From NCBI RefSeq assembly GCF_000218685.1, contig NW_006763299.1, forward strand, positions 492,061 to 556,060: DNA of 64,000 bases. Direction: 5' to 3'. Positions 19,605-31,071 of this stretch are shown piece by piece. This stretch comes from Serpula lacrymans var. lacrymans S7.9 (taxonomy: Eukaryota > Basidiomycota > Agaricomycetes > Boletales > Serpulaceae). Made by a program: the position numbers and the translations under genes. The notes under the pieces were generated by a model. The model ran no database searches and was not told where the DNA came from. It saw nothing but the letters and a program-made list of their open reading frames with translations. The stretch's first letter is position 1; each line of letters begins with the position of its first letter.

Positions 19605-21448
19605 TCAAACAATCGATTCTCTCAACACCTCCTCAACACTCTCCACAAATATTCCAACAATCGTCTCAATCTCCTCGCTCGTGACGTTGTATGCCGGTGC
19701 AAACATGCAGTGGTCTCCCTTGGTTCCCTCCAAGTTCGCGCCCCCCGTCATTCCCATCATAATAAGCCCCTTTTCAAAACAACGAGCCTGCGTTACCATT
19801 GCAAATTGTTGTCCCTTCAAGTCCACCGCTGCAGCATCCGGAGCATCAAAGTCAAACTCGACCGCCCAGAATCCTCCTCCACCGCGAATATCAAATGTGT
19901 AAGGGGCTGCCAAAGCATTCGGCGATTGTAAGCGCTCTCTCAAGCGCCTCTCCAATAACTTGCCCTGGATGTTGATATTCTTCAGAAGATCTTCTTCGGC
20001 AATAACCTTTTGCACCGCCAGCGAAGCAGCACACGACAGTGGATTGGCCTGAGATATGGGGATAAATTAGCTATAGCACTTCCATATGAATTTATAACAA
20101 TCTACTTGCCTGGTAGGTGTGGCCATGCTTCAATAGACCGGAGTTTTCTTGAATACCCCGCGCAACCTTTTTGGACATAAGCACGGCGCCAATCGATGCA
20201 TATCTGTTCCATAAAATAATCAACAAGCGAAGACAGTAAAATTAGGTATCATTCACCCTCCTCCGAGTCCTTTGGCTACGGCTTGGATATCCGGTGCTAC
20301 ACCATCTCCGAAACTCTCCCAAGCGTGTAACGTGCCCATTCCTGTACCAAAATGCAGTAAGATAATTTTTGCAATGAGAGGGAAGGCTTAAACTCACGTC
20401 CCATTCCGCTCATGACCTCATCCAAAATGAACAGGGCGCCATATTTGTCGCAAACGGATTTCATTGCTTTGAAGTAGCCTTTGGGAGCCGGAACGACACC
20501 CGTGGTAGCTCCTACAACAGTCTCCGCAGCGACTGGGAGATAGGGATGTCAGAGAAGCTCATCTTCAAAATATAGCGACACTCACAGCCAATGACAGTGT
20601 TAGGCCCTAACTCGATGAATTTATTTTCTAGCTCCTGTCGCAATCGCTCTACATATTGTTCTTCTGTTTCATCAGGCTTTTGGAAGCGTTTTGCGTAGGC
20701 AGGAGAAACATGATGGAAGTTTTTCTCGTCTAGGATTGCTGCATACGGCGCTCGACGAGCGGGGTGGTAGGCTAGAGACAATGTACTGGTCGTGTTTCCA
20801 TGGAAAGATAGCTTGCGAGCAATGAAGTTTGTGCGCTGAGGCTGTCCTGTTTCATAATAATACTAGGGAATGACGACAGTATGAAAATCAGTGAGACCGC
20901 ACAAATAAGCAGAACAAAAGGGAATAAAACTTACCTGGCGTCCTAGCTTTATGGCGCCTTCCATAGCCTCAGAGCCTTTGTTCAACAGTTCGTCAGCCTC
21001 CAACGAATTTAATAACAAACATTCGTACCTCCAGAAAAAAATACCGCGAGCTCGAACGCTCCCTTACTGCCATCGACAAGCAGCTGGGCAAGTTCCTCCG
21101 CTGGTTTAGTGCTAAGCTGCATGTTGTAGACATCTATAATGCGATTGTGAGTGAGTGATTGAAACGATCTCTTCGATGTAAGGTATACTGACACTGTAAA
21201 GTATCCAACTGTTCCTTCATCGCCTTGATCACCTTTGGATGACTTGTACCAAGACAAGTCACAGCGGCACCGCCTATGCCATCGATGACCTTCTGGCCAC
21301 TTTCGAGCTGCAGGTACAGCCCTTCGCCAGAAACAGCGATGGGCGGTCTCCCCTGCATTCGATGCAAGATGGCAGTAGTACTAGGCTTCAAGTTGACAGC
21401 CTTGGATTTGTTGTTGGCCTCAGTGGTTGCTGTAGCAGTGGGAGCCAT
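19605..21448 (-). CDS. Class III PLP-dependent aminotransferase
   Basis: Fold-type I omega-aminotransferase. The chosen start at 21446-21448 gives [15 protein letters not shown]; an in-frame ATG 38 codons upstream lies in what looks like leader. Motifs in order are [23 protein letters not shown], an intron-joined [53 protein letters not shown] (Asp contacting the PLP ring nitrogen) and [20 protein letters not shown] (Schiff-base Lys). The tail has [21 protein letters not shown]. About 450 aa with several short introns. Relatives include 4-aminobutyrate, acetylornithine and lysine aminotransferases; the substrate cannot be assigned. Divergently transcribed from MsrB across about 360 bp. Confidence 0.9.
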
Positions 21449-21807
21449 GATAAAGATGATAGGATAACAAGGAAGCGGTAAGTGATAGAACGCACGGGAA
21501 AATCCCACCCGAAGTTCTGCGTGCCATGGTGATAAGTAGTAAAATCGGAGCCCCCATGACACTGACAGTTATCTCCATAATTTCTGTTGAAATTTTCACG
21601 TTCGTATGGGGCCTAGTAACTACTGATATCGACTGTCCTATCATGATTTGGTGTGACTGGGGAGACACTAGGGGCCAAGGGCAAATCAAAAAAGGGGATC
21701 GGGTAGATTATTTACTTGCCGTGCTCCAATCTTATCTGATTATGGACAATTCTTATCGTTATCGTTATGTAAACCTTATATACGGTGTCGTTAGTAAGGC
21801 GATTGCC

Positions 21808-22506
21808 ATGCCTTTGACTCGGATCTTCCGCTCACAAATCAGAGGGCTCACCCCATCATTGCACAAATTCCAGTACATTGCTTCTTCGTTGGACACGCGC
21901 ACACTGTTATCAAGGAATATGTCGTCAGACAAATCGAAACCGGACTCGGAATGGCGCACCATCCTTTCCCCCGAACAGGTTCGTCATGATTTGGGTGGAC
22001 AGCCATCTTCAGACGCATATGTATGTATAACTGCCTGCAACTCTTTAGTTCAGGGTGCTCCGTAGAAAAGGTACAGAGGCACAAGGTTCAGGGATATACG
22101 ATAAGCACAAAGCAGATGGTGTTTATGCATGTGCTGCTTGCGAGACACCCCTATACAAGAGCACGACCAAGTTCAGTAGTGGATGTGGTTGGCCCGCATT
22201 CTTTGATGGTGAGAACAGTGTTATTTATGCAAATCAGTGGCTCATGATGTATTCAGCCATTCCTGGGGCTGTGAATAGACACGAGGATAATAGTCTCTTC
22301 TTCATGGCCCGAACCGAGATCACCTGTGCTGCTTGTGGAGGACACCTTGGCCATGTTTTCAAGGGCGAGGGATTCGATACCCCCAGTATGTTTGCCCTTC
22401 AGATTATATGCACCACCTGTATTGATGGAGACTTGCAGCTGACGAACGTCATTGTGTCAATTCAATATCACTTAGTTTCTCAGATTCTGGAGGTGACAAA
22501 CATTGA
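21808..22506 (+). CDS. msrB: Peptide-methionine (R)-S-oxide reductase MsrB, possibly dual-targeted
   Basis: Reduces methionine-R-sulfoxide in proteins. Exons: 21808-21978, 22049 to about 22395, and a last exon from about 22439. Splicing gives SPEQFRVLRRKGTEAQGSGIYD, the zinc pairs YACAACETPLY and EITCAACGGHLGHVF, the core SGCGWPAFF, and finally PTDERHCVNSISL with the catalytic Cys in RHCVNS; stop TGA at 22504-22506. The usual cytosolic start would be the ATG at 21919 (MSSDKSKPDSEW). The in-frame ATG at 21808 adds 37 residues beginning MPLTRIFRSQIRGLTPSLHK, basic and free of acids for 26 residues, a plausible mitochondrial presequence. Confidence 0.93.
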
Positions 22507-22951
22507 GCAACCAAGGATGCAGCTTAATCATGTATGCACACACGTATAGTTTGCTATATGGTAGCCTGTTCTGCATTGCTAGCTTGTATCCTTACGACAC
22601 TCATGAATCAACGCAATCATTGTGGCGCTGAGACAGAATATACCAGTGAGACGTTTGAAGCCAGCCTATGTCCTGCACACTGCAGTACGTTCTTTGAGCT
22701 TAGTTATCACTAAATGTGTTAGAAGACAATTGGGTTTAATGTCAATTTCTCAGGTATTATGTTTTATACAAAAGGCGTCATTCCACAATTGCCTGCCTAT
22801 CTCATTGGTTGACCGCGAGTAGTGTAAGGTGAAGACTAGATGGAGAAAAAACAAAGAGATCGTAACAGCCAACTCTGACTGTCTCGTCGTAACAATGTCA
22901 AAATACCGGTGGCAGGCTTGGAGCGGAGAACGACAATGATGCCACGCATTA
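22507..22951. other. Convergent intergenic stretch
   Basis: 445 bp between the 3' ends of MsrB and tropomyosin, presumably both 3' UTRs. Short open frames on both strands have no recognisable domain. Confidence 0.5.
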
Positions 22952-23607
22952 TCACAGTCCCTCCATATTCTGAACCAGGTCGTCCAGCTCTGCCTTCGAC
23001 TCCTTGTATTTCCCTTGCATTTCCTATGAAATGTGACGTGGTTGAGCCATTATATCGGACTATGGCGAGCCTAAGGATAGATACGTACCTCGTACTTCTT
23101 CTCCCACTCGTCACGCTCCTGCTCGATGCGCTGAACTTGACGTTCGAAATGCTCAGCCTTGACATCAACCTGTCGTAGTCTGACAAAACCTTGTTAGCCA
23201 TGAACCAAGTTGAACGGAGCTTAAACTCACTTCTCCATTGTTTCCTTTACGTTCTTCTCCGCAGCATCCAACTCCTCCTCCAGAAGCTGGATCTTCCTTG
23301 TCAAACCATCGTTTGTCGTCTTGGAGTGTTCACCCTCCTCTTGTGCTGTCTTGGCTTCAGCTAGTTTAGCCTCAGATTTGTCAAGGTCAGATTCCAGAAC
23401 AGAGACTTTGTGTTGGAGGGATGTTATCTCTTGATCTTTCTCCAAGATCTGTTGTTCGTATTTCTTGTTCTTGGCTTCCGCATCCTCAGCTCGGGTGACA
23501 GCATTGTCAGCTTCAGCACGCAACGCGCTAAGTTTCTAGATATAGAGGCGTTGTTAGCACGAGAAAGAGCGGCGTGTGCGTGTGCCAACCTCCTTGATTT
23601 TCTCCAT
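22952..23607 (-). CDS. TPM1: Tropomyosin
   Basis: Coiled-coil dimer that stabilises actin cables and rings. The first exon is only six codons, MEKIKE (ATG at 23605-23607), spliced to KLSALRAEADNAVTRAEDAE. It continues as unbroken heptads (LEEELDAAEKNVKETMEKL, RQVDVKAEHFERQVQRIEQE), ending ELDDLVQNMEGL with TGA at 22952-22954. The length of about 160 aa equals fission yeast Cdc8 and yeast Tpm2. Four exons. The promoter is shared head-to-head with the DUF2408 gene (about 217 bp). Confidence 0.95.
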
Positions 23608-23824
23608 GGTTGTTGTTGGATGTACAGTTGAAGCACTGATCGCGGTTGGTGTAGGGTAACCTGAGATTGAATAAATACTGAGTATTAAATAATATAACAC
23701 CCGTGAGAAAATAGAGTGTTAAATCACCTTTTTTGACCGGTGTAGTCGTATGTTCGGCCCGCGGCAAGGGTCCTTTCAGAGGAGTCAGCGTCTTGGACCC
23801 AAACGATAAACGCAGGACATACTC

Positions 23825-25966
23825 ATGGCTGCACCTGTAGCTCAGGAAGGTTCGTCCAGCCTTTTGTCTGGCTGCATTGCATCTCATTGTGCTTTTATAA
23901 CACAGAGCTTCCCATCCTCGAGGCTGTCATCAAGTAAGTGCCGCATGCATCTCCAGCATCAGCCAGCCCGCTCAACCCTTTGCCTTTCAGCATTCGAAAT
24001 CGCCTCACCGCATTGAAAAGAGACCGTGGTGAATATATCAAGCCATCTGATGTCAATGCCCTTTACCAGGCTGTCGTCAAACAAGGTCTTGTTCTCTCCC
24101 TCCCGGCCCGTGGCAGTATACTTATAATCTGGTATGCAGTGACAAAGTTAAATGACGTTCGAGACGACAACACTACATACAACAATCGTGTTGATACAAC
24201 TTTAGCTGATGTATTCAGCCTCCTATCGTTATGTTACCTCACCTTGGGACGTACAAAGGAATGTCCTGCGGTGTATTCCCAAATAGCTTCAATGCGGGTC
24301 AGTTTCTACGCTTTAATTCTGCATCTGTTTGCGATGCTTTGCGTCGCGCTCTTCATAATTCAGGCATGTGCACACGCGCACTTATTGCCAGAGGCGTAAA
24401 CATCCGCCCGGTTTGATCTATGACTCCACTACTCGCTCTTCCATGCTCACCTTCCAGTTGCTCAGACTACTGACGTCGATGCCTTTTCACTCAGCAAATC
24501 CTCAATCATATGAATGAATCTGCTGTATACAACGAGTCGGATCTTGCCCCGTTTCATCGGCGATTGCACGAGCTTCGACAAATAGTCCAGCATGATGCCG
24601 AGAGCGGTAAGCACCCGGAAGCAATGACTAAACTTCTCGAGCGCCAGTTCAACGAATGCGGTATGTAACTTCATATCGGATTTCATTCATAGTCAACTAA
24701 CAGTTCAATATCTGTCTCACATTATACCGTCTGCTCATAGATGCTATCGTGGAGTCACTACAAGAGTCGCTATCTGTGCTCTCGGTCGAACTCATTCCCA
24801 TTCACGAGCGTCTAGTCACAGTTCGACGTCAACTTGTTGCTCTTGCTGCAAAGGAGGGTTCCCACAAAGCTGAACTCAAGCCGCTGCACGAAGAACTCCG
24901 CAAGATAGATTCGTTGAGTACAAATTCTGCTCATGAAGTCTGTTACCCTTATTTACTAGGGTAATGCTAAATCAAACAAATGCTGACCATGCTTTTTTCC
25001 ACCACCGTCTGGACGCGATGGTGCTATAGTAAACGCGTTGACGGCAAATTTTTGGGTCCCGGAGGCATCGTACCGGCTTCACAGGCTCTTTGTTCATCAC
25101 TTTTGGAGGAGTGCTTTGATATCCTACAAGAGATCAAAGCGCAAGAAGAATCCAAGAACGTAGCATTTTCTTTGAAGGCAATCTATGACCGTCTGAGCGG
25201 AATTCGAGCAGAGCTGGAGAATTTGGTCCTCACCCATCGTTGGAGTCTCAGAGAGACAGATTTGTGGAATTATTCTCTAAGCTTACAAGAAATTGACAAG
25301 ATGAGAATTGATGGAAAGTTCGTGGACTCGGAAGGCAATCGTCCGCCAGGACAATATGTAGGTACTTTTCACACGAATGAGATCAAATGATTGATCCGTG
25401 CTCTCAGGTTCTGCTCTACCTTCTGAGACGATGTTACGGTCTTATTTATCGACTGCTATCATCCAGTGAGCCTGTTTCGGAAGAGCTCATGCCGGTGGTG
25501 TGTATTGAAAATTGTGTCGGAGTTGGCTCATTGCTGATAGTTTCTGGCAGGCAAATAAACTGTCAACTGTAAAGAAATGTTTGAACGAGGTACTCAAATA
25601 TGGCGGCCCATTCAGTCCCCGTGATCTTTACCCGGTTAGTAACGATTCCGAGAAGCTGAGTAAACAAGCAATTGATAACTTCTTCTTTTCTCCGCAGTAT
25701 CAACTTGCTCTGCATCAGATTGATTCTATGCGTAAAGAAGGGAAGTTTGTTGGGGTAGACGGTAGTATACCGGAAGGACAGGGAATTGTTATGGCCCACC
25801 TGAATGAATGTCATGAACTCTTGGAGATGGTACGTCGCCTACTATGATAATTTATGGCATCCATTCTTACCATACTTTGGCATAGCTCAAAGAGTCGATG
25901 GACGAAGGCGAAGAAGACGATGATGAATACTTCGAAGACGAAGACGAGTATGCGATTGAAGAATGA
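23825..25966 (+). CDS. DUF2408 family protein (yeast Cub1/YPL260W-like)
   Basis: At least eight exons. The first two give MAAPVAQEELPILEAVI, joined to NIRNRLTALKRDRGEYIKPSDVNALYQAVVKQ. Later blocks include SDLAPFHRRLHELRQIVQ, SLSVLSVELIPIHERLVTVRRQL and two copies of the family repeat: IDKMRIDGKFVDSEGNRPPGQ and IDSMRKEGKFVGVDGSIPEGQ, with a third, degenerate copy (KRVDGKFLGPGGIVPASQ). The C-terminus is acidic (EGEEDDDEYFEDEDEYAIEE), stop at 25964-25966. The yeast relative is reported as DNA-damage-responsive and cytoplasmic/nuclear; biochemical function is unknown. Assignment to DUF2408 rests on remembered family features. Confidence 0.78.
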
Positions 25967-26580
25967 CATTAGAACCCCTCTAATCCCGATGGTGTGCTTT
26001 TTCTTCGGGCTCAGGCTCGAGTTCATTTCGCTCGACATTATAGTCTATTGACTCATAGCAGTTACCATTTGTACAAATAAGCATGTAACTCCATCGTTTT
26101 TTTAGTCTCGTGCAGGGAGAGTACGTGACTCTGTGTGTCAAGTGCTGTAATTACAGTAAGAGTTGTCTAGCTGCCATGAAACGATAATCGCCCGGTGCTA
26201 CTGCACACTGATCACTGACAGGTTGTTCGGTGGGAATCTTAGCGGAGCCACGGAGGAACGAATGCCAGATGCAGTGATATGTCTCCCAGAGTCGTGCAAG
26301 AATCGGAAAAAAGCTCTCTGCAAACTCCATTCTGCTACCGTCATTGTCGTAATATCTAGGTTTCAGCCTAGACCAGCTGATTTTGTTTTACGTGTTGTCG
26401 GACGCAAAGAATCTCAGAGCAAATCCTCGGATGCGGGCATTTTGTGGCCGACTCACAAATAACTCATAAAAATGCTGTATCGGACCTTCGGGTTTTAATA
26501 CAAGTACTCTGGACCCACCTTCTTCAGCACGCTTTATCGTCGGTAGCTCGAGCTCGTCATCATTCTTAACGGCGAGCACC
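25967..26580. other. Intergenic stretch
   Basis: 614 bp between the DUF2408 stop and the PQ-loop gene start. A minus-strand frame of 64 codons begins opposite the PQ-loop ATG (26388-26582) but cannot be extended into a recognisable protein. Probably promoter and UTR sequence. Confidence 0.45.
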
Positions 26581-27813
26581 ATGGTCGTTTCTTCAGTTGC
26601 AGAGAATGTGTTTGGAACCCTGGGTGAGTTATTTTGAGTCTTTCATTTTGACTCGGTCGTCCTCGCCGTTACCCCTCATCTTCAGATTCCTTTATATTAT
26701 TTTCAAGTAAAATGTTGCTTGAACGATGCGCTGACGAAAGTTTGGTGTGTTCTTTTCTGCTGCAGGCACGGTTTGTTGGACCATTCAGCTCATACCTCAG
26801 ATATGGAAGACGTATAGGAGCAAGTCTGCGGAAGGCTTATCACCTTTGTTTGTGTAAGTAGCGTCTGCATTGCAACAGTCACAGCTTTTGCAAACGTCGC
26901 TGATGTCGAACCTTATAGCTTTCTTTGGGCCGTATCTGGCCCTTTTTTGGGAGTCTATGTTATCGTGCAGAACCTCAACATCCCTCTTATACTACAACCT
27001 CAACTATTTAGTGCTCTCTCTCTTGTCTCTTGGTGCCAAGTACGTCTATATTCTGTGTTAACCCATCTCGCAAGTTCATAGTTGATATACCAATTGATCG
27101 TCTGTCCATATTCAGTGTTTGTATTACAACCGTAAATGCTCGCGTACGGTGTGCATTATGTTATTCGTGGCTGTTGCCGCTATTATGGCAGGTTTCCAAA
27201 CTGGTATGGTTTTTGCAGTTAGGGTGAGCCTGGCAGATGTTTCTGGAGTTGCAGTTACTGATTTCGTCCTCCTACTTATTGCAGTCCGTTTACCATGATG
27301 GTACAGGAAACGATGCTGCGTTGCGGTTCTTCGGCATATTCAGTGCCGTCATCATTGCGCTCGCTTTACTGTAAGTGACTGTATACCCATCTATCCGACG
27401 ATTGTGCTTATCAGGTATTACCAGTCCTCAATACTACGAGATCTACAAACATAGAGAGGTCATTGGAATATCAACTATGTTCATGGCCATCGACCTTTTA
27501 GGAGGTGTATTTTCCGACCTTTCACTTGTCTTCAAGTCAAATTTCGATGTTATCGCAGGTGTCACGTACTCTGTTGTTATCGTGAGCAACTCCTTCTATA
27601 GTACATCATGTTAGAGAGCACTGACATCTGATTCTACAGGTTATGGATGGTCTGGTTATCATTTCTGCCTTGATCCTCAACCCTCGTGCACACAGAAGAC
27701 GAATGTATGAATCCACGATAGCATCCGAATCAGCAACGAATTCTACCCCGGCAATGATAGAAACGGCTTCAGGTGCTAGCAGGTACACTGGAGCTACCCC
27801 TAGAGAAGTTTAG
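26581..27813 (+). CDS. PQ-loop repeat membrane protein
   Basis: Seven-helix transporter of the SWEET/cystinosin/Ypq superfamily, usually in vacuolar or Golgi membranes. Exon 1 at 26581 encodes MVVSSVAENVFGTLG, joined to TVCWTIQLIPQIWKTYRSKS, the first PQ-loop. Then come FLWAVSGPFLGVYVIVQNLN, CIMLFVAVAAIMAGFQTG and LRFFGIFSAVIIALAL. The second PQ-loop is PQYYEIYKHREVIGIS, followed by GVFSDLSLVFKSNFDVIAGV. The tail is hydrophilic, ending TGATPREV and TAG at 27811-27813. About seven exons and 280 aa. The substrate (amino acid or other) cannot be deduced. It marks the right edge of the gene-dense left arm. Confidence 0.88.
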
Positions 27814-27830
27814 AGTAACCACCATGGAAG

Positions 27831-28012
27831 AGTATATCCTCGATAAAAGGGATTTATCATTATAGCCTTGGTGTCCAATGCATCAAAATCAATTAGGTAC
27901 CAATGCCACCAACTCTACTAACACTTTATCATTGTTCCACATGACTACTTGAGCTTTCAATCCCATCACTGTCTTTACTACTCATCCACTGTGATTCTCA
28001 TCATCCTGGACT
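27831..28012 (-). pseudogene. Decayed duplicate of the KEI1 3' end
   Basis: This stretch aligns without large gaps to 59735-59915, the 3' flank and last codons of KEI1. Shared pieces include gagccttggtgtccaatg / tagccttggtgtccaatg, atgccaccaactctac and ctttactactcatcc. Identity is about 80% by eye. Nearly every CpG of the KEI1 copy is TpG or CpA here. Only the last ~30 codons equivalent are present, so it cannot encode the protein. Confidence 0.8.
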
Positions 28013-28439
28013 GAATTCATTTGTGCTCTGCTGTTCAGCACTGCTTGTTCCTCAGCGCATGCAATACATTGGTCTCTAATCCAGCAATTCTAGCCCAGGC
28101 CCTACTCCATACCTGACCTCCACATGATTTCTCCTACCTATGATTGTAGTATCATACAATACCTCACTAGTTTACTTGTGCACATGGAACTGTGTACTTA
28201 ATCTGAATATCAACCTCCACTTTCATCAGGAAAAATGGACACTTGTAATTATGTAAAGTAAGTGTAATTAGATAGCCAGCTATTCAACAAAGGTATTTTG
28301 TTCAGTTCATGGATAATTAGTTATAATGTCATATAATAGTGTCTATTTACTGTGTTCTAAGTACAGGTGTCCTCTTACCCAGCTGGGTTGTCTAGGACAA
28401 GCATCCTCTCACCCAGCCAGATTGTCCAGGATGGGCACA
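28013..28439. repeat. AT-rich spacer with a 34-bp imperfect tandem duplication
   Basis: No gene is visible. Two adjacent 34-bp units at 28369-28402 and 28403-28436 share the frame cctct.acccag...ttgtc.agga. The rest is AT-rich and probably old transposon sequence. Confidence 0.45.
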
Positions 28440-28735
28440 ATAATACCCTTTCTAAGACAAAAAGTTATTACTATACTATGTGAATTTGGTTGATTTCACT
28501 ACAGATTTGTCTGAGTCAAACAGGTATGATTTTGTTATGGTAGAAGTGGACCTGTTCTCCAAAGAAGTGGTATTCATACCCACTACCAAAACCATCTACT
28601 GCTGTGAGAATGGCAGATCTATTTAAAGACTTTGTCTGGTCAACCCATTGCCAGAAACATGAATGGCTCAACCGGGATTTGAAGCAATATTTACATTTAT
28701 TTATAAACAACAGACAGACTGATTGGGCTATGTGC
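28440..28735 (+). pseudogene. Ty3/Gypsy integrase relic
   Basis: The plus strand reads YDFVMVEVDLFSKEVVFIPT, the region around the second catalytic Asp of Gypsy integrases (VDRFSK in intact copies). It then reads MADLFKDFVWSTH and, after an internal deletion, NRDLKQYLHLFINNRQTDWA, which matches the NQDLEQYLRIFVNHQQNDWA-like segment of the intact elements here. About 200 residues between the two parts, including the DRG motif, are missing. Confidence 0.75.
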
Positions 28736-28940
28736 TAGAGTATTAAAACTCTAGTTGTAACACTAACCTGGTGCTACTCATGATTAGTCTATATATATGC
28801 AAAATTGGTCATTTGTTGTATATCTCCTGCACACTATGGTGGTTCCAGCCAAAAGCTATGCAATATGAGATTCATACATTACAACCACATGTATTATGAG
28901 ACTGTTAACTGCATAGTCAATTATTCACTCAAGTCCTTAT

Positions 28941-29254
28941 TAATAAATCTAAGTGAAACACAGCCGCTGCCTGAGAGGCTATAGAAACAACTTTATTATT
29001 TACCTAAGTGAAACTACAATAGATGTTAAGGTGATCTCTAATAAATGTAATGTAACATACCTCAGCTGCTGCCCGAGAGGCTATAGAAACGACTGAGGTA
29101 TTCCTATACTAAGCCCCCTACTACTTATAGTTGGAGGTGCTACTCGCTACAGTATAATGACTCCTAGGAGTACAATTGCGCTCCTAGGAGAACAATGGTT
29201 ACTCCATGGAGTGGTGGCTGCTTTAGCAGAGACCGGGTTTATCCAGTTTTGTCA
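28941..29254 (-). repeat. Copia 3' LTR
   Basis: 314 bp. It contains an internal duplication: the motif gctgcc..agaggctatag occurs twice about 90 bp apart. It is bordered on both sides by cttat (28936-28940 and 29255-29259), although the right one lies inside the element. Confidence 0.9.
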
Positions 29255-29274
29255 CTTATAGTGCTTGTACATTT

Positions 29275-30960
29275 TCATACTCTACTGCCTCTTCTTCCTC
29301 CCATAGCTTTAGAGAATTTCCAGTGTTTTTCATGAGTGAGGGGTTTAGTGAGAACGTCTGCAACCATATCTCCTGTAGGAACATATCTGATTACTGCCTC
29401 TCCCTTTGATACTAAGTCATCTCGGATAAAATGATATTTCCGTAAAATGTGTTTTGTGCGAGCACGGAACTGTGGATCTCGTGTAAGAATGATAGCTGCT
29501 TGATTGTCACAGTGCAATGTTGTAGGTCCATTTTGAGCATGTCCAATTTCTTCAAAAAATGTCCGAAGCCATGCAAGGTGTTGTCCAGCATTGCTCAATC
29601 CAATGTACTCTGACTCTGTGGAGGATAAAGCGACCATGCTTTGTCTTTTGCTTGTCCAGGAGATTGCTCCTCGGATGGTGATAAAGACAAACCCTGATGT
29701 TGATCGAGACGTGTCTGGGTCTCCAGACCAATCTGCATCTGAATATCCATAGAAATCCATGTCCATGGAGACATCTGTGCCATCATATCGTAGTTCCATG
29801 TCCCTGGTTGCTTTCAGATATCGGAGGACACATTTTGCAGCTTCCCAGTGATGGCTCCTTGGAGCTGAGCTATGCCTGCTTAGTATTCCAACAACGTAGG
29901 AAATGTCTGGGCGGGTTCCAAGCATGGCATACATGAGGGAGCCTATAATTGAGAGGTATGACACTTGACGCCCTTCAATATGCATCTCGTGTTGCACAAT
30001 ATCTTCCCCTGGAGCATTTGCAAGGAGTTTTGATCCATGGGTCATTGGTGTCCATACTGGTTTGCAGTTCTTCATTTCAGTACGCTCCAGGACTGTGTTA
30101 ATGTATTGGCGTTGCAATAGGGATATTGTTTTGTTTGAACAATCACGTTGGATTTCTATTCCGAGGATGTATTTTGCTTCTCCAAGGTCCCGCAATTTGA
30201 ATATGGATTCGAGTTTGGCTTTTGTGATATCCATGAATTTCCGGGATAAAGCTCCTAGGAGGAGGTCATCTACATAGACAACAACAAAGTATATTTGTTT
30301 GTTGTCCCGGAATACATAAAGACATGTTTCTGCATTTAGTCTTGTGAAACCGAGCTCCTGGAGCTTGCGATCAAAAGTTTTGTTCCATGTACGACCAGCT
30401 TGTTTTAACCCGTAGATGGATTTCTTCAATCTCCAGCAGTATCCAGGTTAGATAGGAACACCCCCTGGAGGAAGCATGTACAGTTCTTCTTCAAGTTCTC
30501 CATTGAGATAAGCTGTGGATACGTCCATTTGATCAAGTTCTAGGTCGTACTTTGCTGTCAGGGCTAGAATAATTCGGATTGACTCTAAGTTTGCAACCGG
30601 AGCAAAAACCTCCTGGTAATCAATCCCCTCCCTTTGAGTAAAACCTTGTGCAACAATCCGGAGTTTGTATCTCTCAATGTTTCCGTTTTGATCAAACTTG
30701 ATCCGGAACACAGGTTTTGATGTGATGGGTTTTACTCCCTTCGGAAGTGGAACAGTGTCATATACTGCATTAGTATTGAGACTTAGGAGTTCCTCCTCCA
30801 AGGCAGACTTCCATAATTCTCCATCCGGACGTGATAAGGCTTCCTTTAGTGTCCTTGAAAGGTCTGTGTTAGATGGACCAGTACTTGCTATTCCAGCAAA
30901 GAATGTCTCCTCTGTATCAGATGTTTCTTCATGAACTTCAGGAGTGTTAGGTTTCTCCAT
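29275..30960 (-). pseudogene. Copia reverse transcriptase-RNase H
   Basis: Frames 30960-30448 and 30429-29275 are separated by one stop codon at about 30445-30447. The first has WKSALEEELLSLNTNAVYDTV, YKLRIVAQGFTQREGIDYQE and VFAPVANLESIRIILAL, the fingers/palm of Copia RT. The second has KSIYGLKQAGRTWN, the catalytic box VVVYVDDLLLGA, GSLMYAMLGTRPDISYVV, then RNase H with YSDADWSGDPDTSRSTSG and MVALSSTESEYIGLS. The catalytic YVDD is intact, so decay is recent or mild. Confidence 0.9.
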
Positions 30961-31071
30961 GGAGTTGTCATGCTGCTCTTTTAGAGACGTTCCTCATCTA
31001 GAGTCCTTTGATAATCTCGGTTTTTGTCTGCAGGACGGGTCTGGCGACTGCTTCTGCGTACTCCTAGGACT

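Noticed and set aside
21526..21807. More upstream start for MsrB at 21526
   Set aside because: It overlaps the divergent promoter and encodes sequence unlike a targeting peptide.
26388..26582. Minus-strand frame starting opposite the PQ-loop ATG
   Set aside because: Looks mildly protein-like but ends after 64 codons with no plausible next exon; it would need overlapping start codons on both strands.
28941..29254. Left Copia LTR as an independent solo LTR because of flanking cttat
   Set aside because: It directly follows the Copia RNase H stop in the right orientation, so it is most simply the element's own 3' LTR; the matching pentamer is kept only as an observation.
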